DNA of 15,821 bases. It comes from Burkholderiaceae bacterium (GTDB lineage Bacteria; Pseudomonadota; Gammaproteobacteria; Burkholderiales; Burkholderiaceae). Positions 6,953-13,854 of this stretch are shown here, one piece after another. The notes under the pieces are model-generated. The model worked only from the letters and a program-made list of their open reading frames with translations. It ran no database searches and had not been told where the DNA came from. The stretch spans positions 1 through 15,821 of the forward strand of contig JASLEM010000270.1 in the NCBI GenBank assembly GCA_030151165.1, read 5' to 3'. The number at the start of each line of letters is the position of its first letter. The first letter of the stretch is position 1. The position numbers and the translations under genes are program-made.

Positions 6953-7385
6953 GGATTGCTATTGCACCCAGTTCCGGCGTGCCTCGAACTCGTTGACGAA
7001 GATCTACGACGACGCGCTGCGCCCGGTGGGTCTTCGCATCACGCAGTTCTCCCTGCTGCGGGCGCTGGGTCGCCTGGGTGCGGCCACGTCGACGCAACTG
7101 GCCGAGGAGGTGGCGCTCGACCGGACCACCATCTCGCGAAACGTGAAACTGCTCGTGGATGCCGGCTGGGTCGACATCGAGGAGGCCGTCGACAAGCGTG
7201 AACGGATCCTGGCCCTGAACAAGGCCGGCAAGCTCGTCATCAAGAAGGCCACACCGTACTGGATGAATGCGCAGCGCAAGGTCGAGAAGGGAACGGAGCG
7301 CTTCATGCTGACGCCGACCAACGATCGGCTGCTCGAGGCGCTCGAGGAACTCCAGGCCGCGGCCCGTCGCGACGCCGACGCCTGA
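6945..7385 (+). CDS. MarR family winged-helix transcriptional regulator
   Basis: 146 aa. Begins MFTDCYCTQFRRASNSLTKIYDDAL, the usual dimerisation helix of this subgroup, with Cys5 and Cys7 near the N-terminus. Helix-turn-helix around residues 48-72 (STQLAEEVALDRTTISRNVKLL) and a wing with DKRERI at 83-88, the DxRxR-type MarR signature, follow. MarR proteins are mostly ligand- or redox-responsive repressors of a divergent gene; here that is the cis-CaaD-like tautomerase, and palindromes in the shared intergenic region support this. The ATG at 6945 lacks a clear Shine-Dalgarno; the much longer upstream frame reads through the intergenic region and is not credible. Paired N-terminal cysteines leave thiol sensing open. 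Confidence 0.9.
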   Translation: MFTDCYCTQFRRASNSLTKIYDDALRPVGLRITQFSLLRALGRLGAATSTQLAEEVALDRTTISRNVKLLVDAGWVDIEEAVDKRERILALNKAGKLVIKKATPYWMNAQRKVEKGTERFMLTPTNDRLLEALEELQAAARRDADA

Positions 7386-7667
7386 CCGGAATCGTTCGTC
7401 GCGGCGCTTCGCGGGCGGATGCGAGCCGTCGCCCGCACGGCCTGGAATCGGTACAAGTTGGCGCGATCGGATGGCCCTGCGAAGGCCGTCCTGCGCGACG
7501 ATCTCGAGATCCCGACTACGAACGCCGATGTGGCAGGTCTCCATGAAGTGTCGTCTTGCCAATCCGACCGGTCGGGCAGGCCGGACCGTGCCGTTCGATG
7601 AGCGGCGGCGTGCCGTCGTCTCTCGCGAAGCGGACATCGGCTTCGGCCACGCCCGGGAGGCCGCGTG
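7386..7667. other. Intergenic region between marR and the first AraC gene
   Basis: 282 nt with no credible gene. It holds the 12-mer GCCGTCGCCCGC (7425-7436) and the 16-mer motif at 7458-7473, both repeated upstream of the second AraC gene. GGGAGG at 7655-7660 serves the AraC start. No terminator is obvious. Confidence 0.6.
7458..7473 (+). promoter_or_regulatory. Shared 16-bp motif, copy 1 (upstream of first AraC gene)
   Basis: TTGGCGCGATCGGATG. It differs at one base from the copy at 13773-13788, and both are preceded by an identical GCCGTCGCCCGC starting 33 and 35 nt earlier. The nearest gene downstream is the AraC paralogue at 7668. Likely an AraC-family binding site, or a conserved promoter remnant of the duplication. 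Confidence 0.5.
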
Positions 7668-8714
7668 ATGTCGAGGCGCATGCCGGTCCAGGCCTCCTCC
7701 ATGCGACGCCTGGCCGCGGTCGGCGTCGACCCGCACGCCGTCGCGCGGCGCGCGGGCCTGTCCGCGTCCTTCGTCGAGAACCCCGCCGCCGGGCTGGACA
7801 CGCGGCAGTTCTTCGCGGTCTGGCGCGCCATCGGCGAGCTGTCCGGCGATGAGCTGCTGGGGCTCCGCCTCGGGAGCGCGGCGGCCGCCGGCGCGTTGGA
7901 GCCCTCGACGATGGTCGCGCTCTACTCGTCGACCTTCGGCGAGGCGTTGCCGCGGCTTGCCAGGTACAAGCGCCTGAGCTGCCCCGAAGAAGTCCACCTG
8001 CACCGCGACGGTGCGATCGCCCGCCTCAGCTTCCACTGGACGCTCGCGCAGGAGCCCGCGCCGCACCTCGTCACGGACGTCGCCTTCGCGTCGATCCATG
8101 CGATCGCGCTGAAGGGCGCCGGGCGGGCCATCGCGCCGCGTCGACTCGAGCTGGCCCGCACCTTGCGCAGCGTCGAGCCGTACGCCCGGCATTTCGATTG
8201 CGAGGTGCTCACGGGATGCGGGATCGATGCGCTGGTCTACGACGGCGACGCGCTGGACGTTCCCTTCGTCTCCAACAACCACGGGCTGCTGACGGCGCTC
8301 GCACCGGTGTTCGACCAACGGCTCGAGCAACTCGCCGAACCGGCGATCGAGGCCCGGGCGCACGCGGCGCTGACGAAGCTGATGCAAGGCAGCCACGTCA
8401 GCGTCGAGAGCCTGGCGCTGGAACTCGACATGAGCACGCGGTCGCTGCAGCGCCGGCTCGGGGAGGCCGGGACGACCTACCAGGCCGTCCTGGATCGCGT
8501 GCGGCTGGAGATGGCCAGGCGCCTGCTGTCCGAGACGGCGTTCAGCCCCGGCGAGATCGCCTTCTTCCTCGGCTTCGAGGAGGCCAACTCGTTCCATCGC
8601 GCGTTCCGCCGCTGGGAGGGGCGCACGCCCTCCCAATGGCGGCAACAGCGGGCGCTCCCGCATCGCGCGACCGACCGCCCGGCGTTCGACCGCGCGGGCG
8701 ATCGAACGGGATGA
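7668..8714 (+). CDS. AraC family regulator, Arabinose_bd-type (first paralogue)
   Basis: 348 aa. Residues about 10-200 match the ligand-binding domain of OruR/ArgR-like AraC regulators (TRQFFAVWRAIGE, RYKRLSCPEEV). Residues about 231-327 form the AraC double helix-turn-helix: SLALELDMSTRSLQRRL and GEIAFFLGFEEANSFHRAFRRW, then GRTPSQWR. It is clearly paralogous to the gene at 13855-14853, sharing the same landmarks at the same residue numbers. ATG 7668 is chosen because GGAGG ends seven bases before it; GTG 7665 would be too close. An SDR follows 22 nt downstream, so the two are probably co-transcribed. The inducer is unknown. The C-terminal tail after about residue 330 is arginine-rich and not conserved. 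Confidence 0.92.
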   Translation: MSRRMPVQASSMRRLAAVGVDPHAVARRAGLSASFVENPAAGLDTRQFFAVWRAIGELSGDELLGLRLGSAAAAGALEPSTMVALYSSTFGEALPRLARYKRLSCPEEVHLHRDGAIARLSFHWTLAQEPAPHLVTDVAFASIHAIALKGAGRAIAPRRLELARTLRSVEPYARHFDCEVLTGCGIDALVYDGDALDVPFVSNNHGLLTALAPVFDQRLEQLAEPAIEARAHAALTKLMQGSHVSVESLALELDMSTRSLQRRLGEAGTTYQAVLDRVRLEMARRLLSETAFSPGEIAFFLGFEEANSFHRAFRRWEGRTPSQWRQQRALPHRATDRPAFDRAGDRTG

Positions 8715-8736
8715 CGACGACGATGACGCACGCAAG

Positions 8737-9567
8737 ATGAACGGATCGCAGATGAAATCAAAAGGTGTCGCACTCATCACGGGCGCGTCCTCGGGCATGG
8801 GAAAGGACTTCGCGCTGCGCCTGCTCGGCGAAGGCTACGTGGTCTACGGCGCGGCGCGGCGAGTCGACCGGATGCGCGACATCGAGGAGGCCGGCGGCAT
8901 CGCGCTCGCGATGGATGTCACCGACGACGCGTCGATGGTGGCCGCCGTCGAGGGCATCGTTCGCGCGCAGGGGCGCATCGACGTCCTGATCAACAACGCG
9001 GGCTACGGACAGATGGGGGCGCTCGAGGATGTCCCGATCGACGATGCGCGCCGCCAGCTGGAGGTGAACCTGGTCGCGGTCGGGCGCCTCACCCAGCTCT
9101 GCCTGCCGCACATGCGCGCGCGCGGGTTCGGCAGGATCATCAACGTCTCGTCGATCGGCGGCAAGCTGTCGACGCCGCTGGGCGGCTGGTACCACGCCTC
9201 CAAGTTCGGCCTCGAGGGCTACTCCGACGCCTTGCGCATGGAAGTCGGCCGCTTCGGCATCGACGTCGTCGTGATCGAGCCCGGCGGCGTCGACAGCGAA
9301 TGGGGACCGATCGCGAAGCAGCAACTGGAGCGCGTCTCCGCCCGCGGCGCCTACGCGCCGCTCGTCTCCGCCATCGTCCATTCGAAGACGTGGATGCGCG
9401 GCGTGCCGCCGCCTTCCGTGATCACCGACCTCGTCGTCAAGGCCTTGCGCGCGAGAAGGCCGAAGACGCGCTACCACGCAGGCGGCATGGCCGGGATCTC
9501 GCTGCTGCTGAAGTATCTGTTGCCGGACCGCCTGTTCGACCGGCTGATGGTGCGGGCGATCCGCTGA
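8737..9567 (+). CDS. SDR family oxidoreductase (first of two paralogues)
   Basis: 276 aa classical SDR of the 17-beta-HSD/retinol-dehydrogenase-like type. TGASSGMG at 15-22, NNAG at 86-89 and catalytic Asn111, Ser139, Tyr152 and Lys156 (YHASK) are all present. The C-terminus (KTRYHAGG, then LLPDRLFDRLM) is a hydrophobic extension seen in this subgroup. Roughly two-thirds identical by eye to the SDR at 12806-13627. It starts 22 nt after the AraC stop. ATG 8737 and an in-frame ATG at 8752 are both possible; neither has a strong Shine-Dalgarno. The substrate is unknown, probably a hydrophobic alcohol or carbonyl. Confidence 0.92.
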   Translation: MNGSQMKSKGVALITGASSGMGKDFALRLLGEGYVVYGAARRVDRMRDIEEAGGIALAMDVTDDASMVAAVEGIVRAQGRIDVLINNAGYGQMGALEDVPIDDARRQLEVNLVAVGRLTQLCLPHMRARGFGRIINVSSIGGKLSTPLGGWYHASKFGLEGYSDALRMEVGRFGIDVVVIEPGGVDSEWGPIAKQQLERVSARGAYAPLVSAIVHSKTWMRGVPPPSVITDLVVKALRARRPKTRYHAGGMAGISLLLKYLLPDRLFDRLMVRAIR

Positions 9568-9645
9568 CGCGTGTCCGCGCGTGGAACGCGCGTCAACCGT
9601 CTCGCGCGGATGGTCTCGAGCATCCACCCTGTCTTCGCGGTCAAG

Positions 9646-9661
9646 CATGACTGATATCATG
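9646..9661. promoter_or_regulatory. Inverted repeat upstream of the TetR gene
   Basis: CATGA-N6-TCATG, a perfect 5-bp inverted repeat that also contains TGATATCA. It lies 39 nt before the TetR start, and TATCAT (9655-9660) could act as a -10. A plausible autorepression site. Confidence 0.4.
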
Positions 9662-9699
9662 TTTACCGACAGACGAGCGTCTTCAGTTCGAGGAACCCC

Positions 9700-10281
9700 A
9701 TGCGCTACCCAGCCGCCGAGACCGCAGAGAAGCACGAACGCATCCTCCAGGCGGCGTCGGAGCTCTTTCGGAAGAAAGGCTTTTCCGGCGTCAGCGTCGG
9801 CGAGATCATGCGGGCAACGGGCCTGACGCACGGCCCGTTCTACAACCACTTCGCTTCCAAGGAGGCGTTGATGAACGAGAGCATGGAGCATGCCTCGCGC
9901 GACTCGCTGGCGGCCGTGGACAAGGCGGGCGAGTCCGCCGAGGACCTGCTGGCGCACATCGACGAATACGTCTCCACCGCGCATCGGGATGCGCCGGAGC
10001 AGGGCTGCCTGCTGGCCTCGCTGGCGACGGACATCAGCCGCGAGGAGGCGGTCCGGCCGGCGTTGACGCGGCACGTCTCGACCTCTTTCGGCCACCTCGC
10101 GAAGGTCTGGCGGAAATCGCCGAGGAAGGTCGCCCGTCGCGAGGCGATCCACACGCTGTCGGCCATGGTCGGCGCGATGGTGCTGGCACGCGCCGTCGAC
10201 GATCCCGAGCTGTCGGACGAAATCCTCGCCAACATGCGCGCCGCGCTGCGGCAATCGATCCGGTCGACGGTGTCGGAATGA
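9700..10281 (+). CDS. TetR/AcrR family transcriptional regulator
   Basis: 193 aa. The N-terminal helix-turn-helix covers about residues 31-51 (VSVGEIMRATGLTHGPFYNHF), followed by the canonical ASKEALM. The C-terminal two-thirds is an all-helical ligand-binding domain with EQGCLLASLATDIS, seen in TetR regulators of oxidative or electrophile stress genes. GAGGA lies six bases before ATG 9700. The target is unclear: the upstream SDR ends 132 nt before it in the same direction, and the LysR gene converges from the other side. A CATGA-N6-TCATG repeat upstream suggests autoregulation. Typically a repressor released by a small molecule. Confidence 0.92.
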   Translation: MRYPAAETAEKHERILQAASELFRKKGFSGVSVGEIMRATGLTHGPFYNHFASKEALMNESMEHASRDSLAAVDKAGESAEDLLAHIDEYVSTAHRDAPEQGCLLASLATDISREEAVRPALTRHVSTSFGHLAKVWRKSPRKVARREAIHTLSAMVGAMVLARAVDDPELSDEILANMRAALRQSIRSTVSE

Positions 10282-10347
10282 CGATGCGCGCGAGCACCGG
10301 CGCCGCCTGACGAGGGCGAGGCCGTCGCGCGGCCGGGTTTCCGGGGT

Positions 10348-11256
10348 TCAGGCCGTCGACGCCGGGCGACCTCGGGGCGGCTCGGTCAGCGCGAGATGCA
10401 GCACGTCCAGCACGCGGGCCAGGTTGCCGAGCGACGCGGCGTGGACCATCCAGAGGTCCAGCGTCAGCGAGAAATCCGCGACCTCCACGACCGACAGCTC
10501 CTCGAGATGGCTGCTGGCGGCCAGCAGGCTGCGCGGCGCCAGGCCGAGCCCGAGCCCGGCGGCGACCAGGCGCAGCTGCGTCTCCGTTCCGTGGACGTCG
10601 ACGCCGATGCGAAGCTGCTTGCCCACCCCCTCCATCGCACGCTGGAGCGCCGCGCGATAGCCGCAGCCCTGGGGATTCAGCACCCACTCGACGTCCGCGA
10701 GCCGGGTGATGTCCGACCGGCGCGGGACGACCGGATGGCGCCGGCTCTGCACGACCAGCACGTCGAAGCTCGCGAAGCGCCTGCCGTCCATCGCCACGGG
10801 CGCGGTGCTGCCGGTCGGCAGCATCAGCACGGCGGCGTCGAGATCGCCGCTGGCGACCGACGCCTGCAGCGTCGTGCTCCATTCCGTGCGGCACTTCAGC
10901 CCGAGCGCCGGGAAGCGCTCCTTGATGCGCATCGCGATCTCGTGGAGCGCCACGTCGGCGATCACTTGCGGCAGGCCGAGCCGGAAGGTGCCGCTGGGCT
11001 CGCTGTCGTCCTTCGGAATGCGCATCAGCCGGTCGACGTCCCGAAGGATGGCCGTCGCGGACTGGTGGATGCGTCGTCCGATCGCGGTCGCCACGGGCGG
11101 CCGGCTTGATCGGTCCAGCAGCGTGGCGCCGAGCGCGTCCTCGAGCTGCTGGACGCGGCGCGAGACGGCCGATTGCGTGAGCGACAGGCTGTCCGCGGCC
11201 TTGGTCAGCGAGGTCTTGTCCACGACGGCGACGAACGCCTTCAGGTCATCGAGCAT
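10348..11256 (-). CDS. LysR family transcriptional regulator
   Basis: 302 aa. The helix-turn-helix lies at about 17-36 (SLTKAADSLSLTQSAVSRRV, then QQLEDALGATLLDR), followed by a periplasmic-binding-protein-like effector domain. Most LysR proteins start two to four residues before the DLKAF motif, which points to ATG 11256 (MLDDLKAFVAVV). An in-frame ATG at 11298 would add 14 residues and would place the start codon inside the tandem LysR boxes, so it is less likely. The Shine-Dalgarno is weak in both cases. Divergent from the tautomerase/FAH pair, its presumed target, in the textbook LysR arrangement. The inducer is probably a pathway intermediate. Confidence 0.9.
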   Translation of the reverse strand: MLDDLKAFVAVVDKTSLTKAADSLSLTQSAVSRRVQQLEDALGATLLDRSSRPPVATAIGRRIHQSATAILRDVDRLMRIPKDDSEPSGTFRLGLPQVIADVALHEIAMRIKERFPALGLKCRTEWSTTLQASVASGDLDAAVLMLPTGSTAPVAMDGRRFASFDVLVVQSRRHPVVPRRSDITRLADVEWVLNPQGCGYRAALQRAMEGVGKQLRIGVDVHGTETQLRLVAAGLGLGLAPRSLLAASSHLEELSVVEVADFSLTLDLWMVHAASLGNLARVLDVLHLALTEPPRGRPASTA

Positions 11257-11296
11257 GGCAGTCCGGTCGGCCTGGTCGGCAGTATGCAGATCGTGC

Positions 11297-11329
11297 ATTC
11301 TAATGATGAAAAGTATTCGCTTGATGAAT
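11297..11329. promoter_or_regulatory. Tandem LysR boxes (ATTC-N7-GAAW)
   Basis: ATTC-TAATGAT-GAAA (11297-11311) and ATTC-GCTTGAT-GAAT (11315-11329) are 15-bp interrupted palindromes of the T-N11-A type, 18 bp apart. They lie between the divergent LysR and tautomerase genes, where LysR regulators bind. The second box overlaps the candidate -35 at 11321. Confidence 0.65.
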
Positions 11330-11349
11330 GATCGACACGTGCGTAAGGT
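11321..11349 (+). promoter_or_regulatory. Candidate promoter of the tautomerase/FAH pair
   Basis: TTGATG (11321-11326) and TAAGGT (11344-11349) with a 17-base spacer; the poor -10 is usual for activator-dependent promoters. The overlap with the second LysR box fits LysR activation. Confidence 0.4.
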
Positions 11350-11405
11350 TCGGTTGTCGGCCGCTCGATGCGGCATCCAACCCCACCGAACCACGAAAGT
11401 CGAAC

Positions 11406-11801
11406 ATGCCTCTCGCTCGAATCAACATTGCCAGGTCGGCCTCCGCCGACACCGTGCGCGCCATCAGCAACGTCGTCTACGAGGCGATGGTCGGCGTCGC
11501 GAACGTGCCCGAGAACGACAGGTTCCAGGTCATCACGCGCCACGCGGACGATGAGCTGGTCTACCCGGCCGAGGGCTACCTCGGCGTCACCTACACGCCG
11601 AACATCGTCTTCATCCAGGTCACCTGGAATTCGGGCCGCAGCGTCGACGTCAAGAAGGCGTTCTACAAGGCCGTCGCCCACGGCATCGCCGAGAGGACGG
11701 GCCTGCGGATCGAGGACGTCTGGATCAGCCTCGTCGACGTGGCGCGCGAGGACTGGTCGTTCGGCAACGGCGAGATGCAGTACGCGCCGAAGGCGGCATA
11801 G
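11406..11801 (+). CDS. Tautomerase family protein, malonate semialdehyde decarboxylase-like
   Basis: 131 aa. Counting the residue after Met as 1 it has Pro1, the superfamily catalytic base or acid, and Asp37 in NVPENDRFQ, matching Pro1 and Asp37 of Pseudomonas malonate semialdehyde decarboxylase (MSAD). The block DWSFGNGEMQY near the C-terminus (Trp116, Phe118) is typical of the MSAD-like branch. The second-strand loop reads VTWNSGRS: Arg77 probably corresponds to MSAD Arg75 after a two-residue shift, but the other MSAD arginine (Arg73) has no equivalent. Decarboxylation of malonate semialdehyde is therefore doubtful; tautomerisation or hydration is equally possible. Probably co-transcribed with the FAH gene 73 nt downstream under the divergent LysR. 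Confidence 0.88.
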   Translation: MPLARINIARSASADTVRAISNVVYEAMVGVANVPENDRFQVITRHADDELVYPAEGYLGVTYTPNIVFIQVTWNSGRSVDVKKAFYKAVAHGIAERTGLRIEDVWISLVDVAREDWSFGNGEMQYAPKAA

Positions 11802-11874
11802 AGCCCGGGTCGGACGGGCTCGGACGCCATCGGCGGCGGGCTCGCCCTTTTCGAAGTCGAACGGAACGCACATC

Positions 11875-12771
11875 ATGAAAATCGCTCGTGTCATCCACCG
11901 CGGCCGCATCCGGCTCGCCCTGGTCGAAGAGGAGCGGCAACGGGTCGCCCTGGTCGGTGGCCTGCTGGCCCACGACCCCGACCCCGTGCGCTCGGTCATC
12001 GAGCGCCGCATCCCCGAGGACGCGCTGCGGGCGGCGGTGACGGCGCGCGCGGGCTTCGGCGACGTCGAATTCCTCTCGCCGCTGGCGGCGCTCGTGCGCA
12101 ACGTCTTCGCCGTCGGCAAGAACTATGTCGACCACGCGCGCGAGTTCGACACCAGCGGCTTCAACGCGACGTCGGGCAGCGGCGCGGCGATGCCGGCGGC
12201 GCCGCAGATCTTCACCAAGGCGACCACCTCGCTGGCCGGCCCGACCGACGACATCGTCTTCAGCGAGGCGACCACGTCGTCGGTGGACTACGAAGGCGAG
12301 ATCGGCGTGGTGATCGCCGAGGAATGCCGCAACGTCCCGCGGGGCGAGGCGATGGGGAAGGTCTTCGGCTTCATCGCGCTCGACGACGTCACCGCGCGCG
12401 ACCTGCAACGCGACCACGTGCAGTGGTTCCTGGGCAAGTCGCTCGACACCTTCTGCCCCGTCGGCCCGTGGATCACGACGCCCGACGAGGCGCCGGTCGA
12501 GTCCCTGCGGGTGCGGACCTGGGTCAACGACGAGCTGCGCCAGGACGCGCCGCTGGCCGACCTGATCTTCGGCGTGCCGGCGCTGATCGAGACCCTGTCC
12601 GCCGCGATGACCTTGCTGCCGGGCGACATCATCGCGACAGGCACGCCCGTCGGCGTCGGCATCGGCTTCTCGCCGCCGCGCTTCCTGCGCGCCGGCGACG
12701 TCGTCCGGGTGGCCGCCACCGGGCTGGGGGAGCTGAGGAACACCGTGGTGACGACGCCTCGACCGGCGTAG
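11875..12771 (+). CDS. Fumarylacetoacetate hydrolase (FAH) family protein
   Basis: 298 aa enzyme of the FAH superfamily, which cleaves or decarboxylates 2,4-diketo acids (fumarylpyruvate, acylpyruvates, oxaloacetate, homoprotocatechuate intermediates). GKNYVDHARE at 81-90 carries the catalytic His87-Glu90 pair. Metal ligands Glu140 and Glu142 (DYEGEIG) and Asp171 (ALDDVTARDLQ) are present, as are Lys188 (GKSLDTFCPVGPWI) and the C-terminal TGTPVGVG. All key residues are intact, so an active enzyme is expected. ATG 11875 gives the normal family N-terminus; upstream in-frame sequence overlaps the tautomerase in another frame. Neighbouring tautomerase and LysR genes point to a ring-fission or unsaturated-acid degradation step. 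The exact substrate cannot be named. Confidence 0.92.
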   Translation: MKIARVIHRGRIRLALVEEERQRVALVGGLLAHDPDPVRSVIERRIPEDALRAAVTARAGFGDVEFLSPLAALVRNVFAVGKNYVDHAREFDTSGFNATSGSGAAMPAAPQIFTKATTSLAGPTDDIVFSEATTSSVDYEGEIGVVIAEECRNVPRGEAMGKVFGFIALDDVTARDLQRDHVQWFLGKSLDTFCPVGPWITTPDEAPVESLRVRTWVNDELRQDAPLADLIFGVPALIETLSAAMTLLPGDIIATGTPVGVGIGFSPPRFLRAGDVVRVAATGLGELRNTVVTTPRPA

Positions 12772-12805
12772 CGGCGCAGTCGCTGCCGACCTTCGTCGAC
12801 AAGGC

Positions 12806-13627
12806 TCAACCGCGCATCGCCAGCGCGATGAGCCGGTCGAGCATGCGATCCGAAAGATGGCGGCGCAGGAACAGGATCAGGCTCGCGAACTGGCCGCCGT
12901 GGTACCGCGTCCTGGGGCGCTTCGCCTTGAGGGCCTTGACGACGAGGTCGCTGATCACGCCGGCGCCCGGCAGCTCGAGCTGGCCCTGCATCTTGCTGAA
13001 GCTCGCCGTGAGACCGGCATAGGCGCCCCGCGACGAATGCCGCTTCGCCTCGTCGACGGCGATGCCCGACCACTCCGACGCGACGCCGCCGGGCTCGATC
13101 ACGACGACGTCGATCCCGAACTGACGCACCTCGTTGCGCAGCGCGTCCGAATAGCCTTCGAGCGCGAACTTCGAGGCGTGGTACCAGCCGCCGAGCGGGA
13201 GCGCCGCCTTGCCGCCGATCGACGAGATGTTGATGATCCGGCCGTAGCCCCGCGCCCGCATGTGCGGCAGGCACAGCTGCGTCAGCCGCGCCAGGCCGAT
13301 GAGGTTGGTCTCCATCTGCCGGCGGCCCTCCGCGATCGGCACGTCCTCGAGCGCGCCGTACTGGCCGTAGCCAGCGTTGTTGACCAGCACGTCGATCCGG
13401 CCTTGCGCCGCGATGACCTGCGCGACGCCCGCGACCATGGCCGCGTCGTCGGTGACGTCCATCTCGAGGACGTGTCCCCCGGCCGCGGCGATGGCCGCCA
13501 TCCGCGCGACTCGCCGGGCGGCGCCGTAGACCGTGTAGCCTTCCGCGATGAGCCGCAACGCGAAGTCCTGTCCCATGCCCGAGGAGGCGCCGGTGACGAG
13601 CGCGACGGGGCGGGCGGTGATGTTCAT
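12806..13627 (-). CDS. SDR family oxidoreductase (second of two paralogues)
   Basis: 273 aa. TGASSGMG at 12-19, NNAG at 83-86 and catalytic Asn108, Ser136, Tyr149 and Lys153 (YHASK) are present. The shared blocks GRIDVLVNNAGYGQYGALED, LTQLCLPHMRARG and GIDVVVIEPGGV, and the C-terminal DRMLDRLIALAM, mark it as a paralogue of the SDR at 8737-9567. ATG 13627 has AAGGAC upstream; the longer frame to 13735 runs through the intergenic region. Here the SDR is divergent from, not downstream of, its AraC partner, and a copy of the shared 16-bp motif faces it 81 nt upstream. It converges with the FAH gene over a 34-nt gap with no clear terminator. Confidence 0.93.
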   Translation of the reverse strand: MNITARPVALVTGASSGMGQDFALRLIAEGYTVYGAARRVARMAAIAAAGGHVLEMDVTDDAAMVAGVAQVIAAQGRIDVLVNNAGYGQYGALEDVPIAEGRRQMETNLIGLARLTQLCLPHMRARGYGRIINISSIGGKAALPLGGWYHASKFALEGYSDALRNEVRQFGIDVVVIEPGGVASEWSGIAVDEAKRHSSRGAYAGLTASFSKMQGQLELPGAGVISDLVVKALKAKRPRTRYHGGQFASLILFLRRHLSDRMLDRLIALAMRG

Positions 13628-13707
13628 GCTGTCCTTGCGATGTGATGATCCGATCCGCAGTCTGCTTGCCGCGCCGGTCCGCGGAAAACCGGAAGACGCC
13701 AAGCTCG

Positions 13708-13723
13708 AATCCGATCGCGTCAG
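13708..13723 (-). promoter_or_regulatory. Shared 16-bp motif, inverted copy (upstream of second SDR)
   Basis: Read on the minus strand this is CTGACGCGATCGGATT, 13 of 16 identical to the copy at 7458-7473. It faces the SDR, 81 nt upstream of its start, and is centred 65 bp from the plus-strand copy at 13773. Suggests one regulator acting on both divergent promoters. Confidence 0.4.
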
Positions 13724-13772
13724 GAGCGGTGCCACGGGCCGTCGCCCGCGGATGGCGCACGCGGATGGGCGA

Positions 13773-13788
13773 TTGGCGCGATCCGATG
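13773..13788 (+). promoter_or_regulatory. Shared 16-bp motif, copy 2 (upstream of second AraC gene)
   Basis: TTGGCGCGATCCGATG, one mismatch to 7458-7473, preceded by the identical GCCGTCGCCCGC at 13738-13749. It ends 66 nt before the chosen AraC start. A possible -10 hexamer TAGACT follows at 13811-13816. Confidence 0.5.
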
Positions 13789-13854
13789 AGCCCGCCTGCG
13801 CACGACCGCCTAGACTCCGGCCCTCGACCCCGCTCCCGGTGCCACGCCGTGTCG

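Noticed and set aside
7419..7668. Small open frames of 60-65 codons before the first AraC gene
   Set aside because: No ribosome binding site, no recognisable composition or motif; the region is better explained as regulatory.
6792..8798. 668-codon open frame antisense to the MarR and AraC genes
   Set aside because: Composition is Arg/Ala/Gly/Pro-rich with no recognisable domain, and it runs exactly opposite two well-supported regulators; a GC-rich shadow frame.
12772..12805. Possible terminator between the convergent FAH and SDR genes (CGGC...GCCG)
   Set aside because: Stem of only four to five pairs and no T tract.
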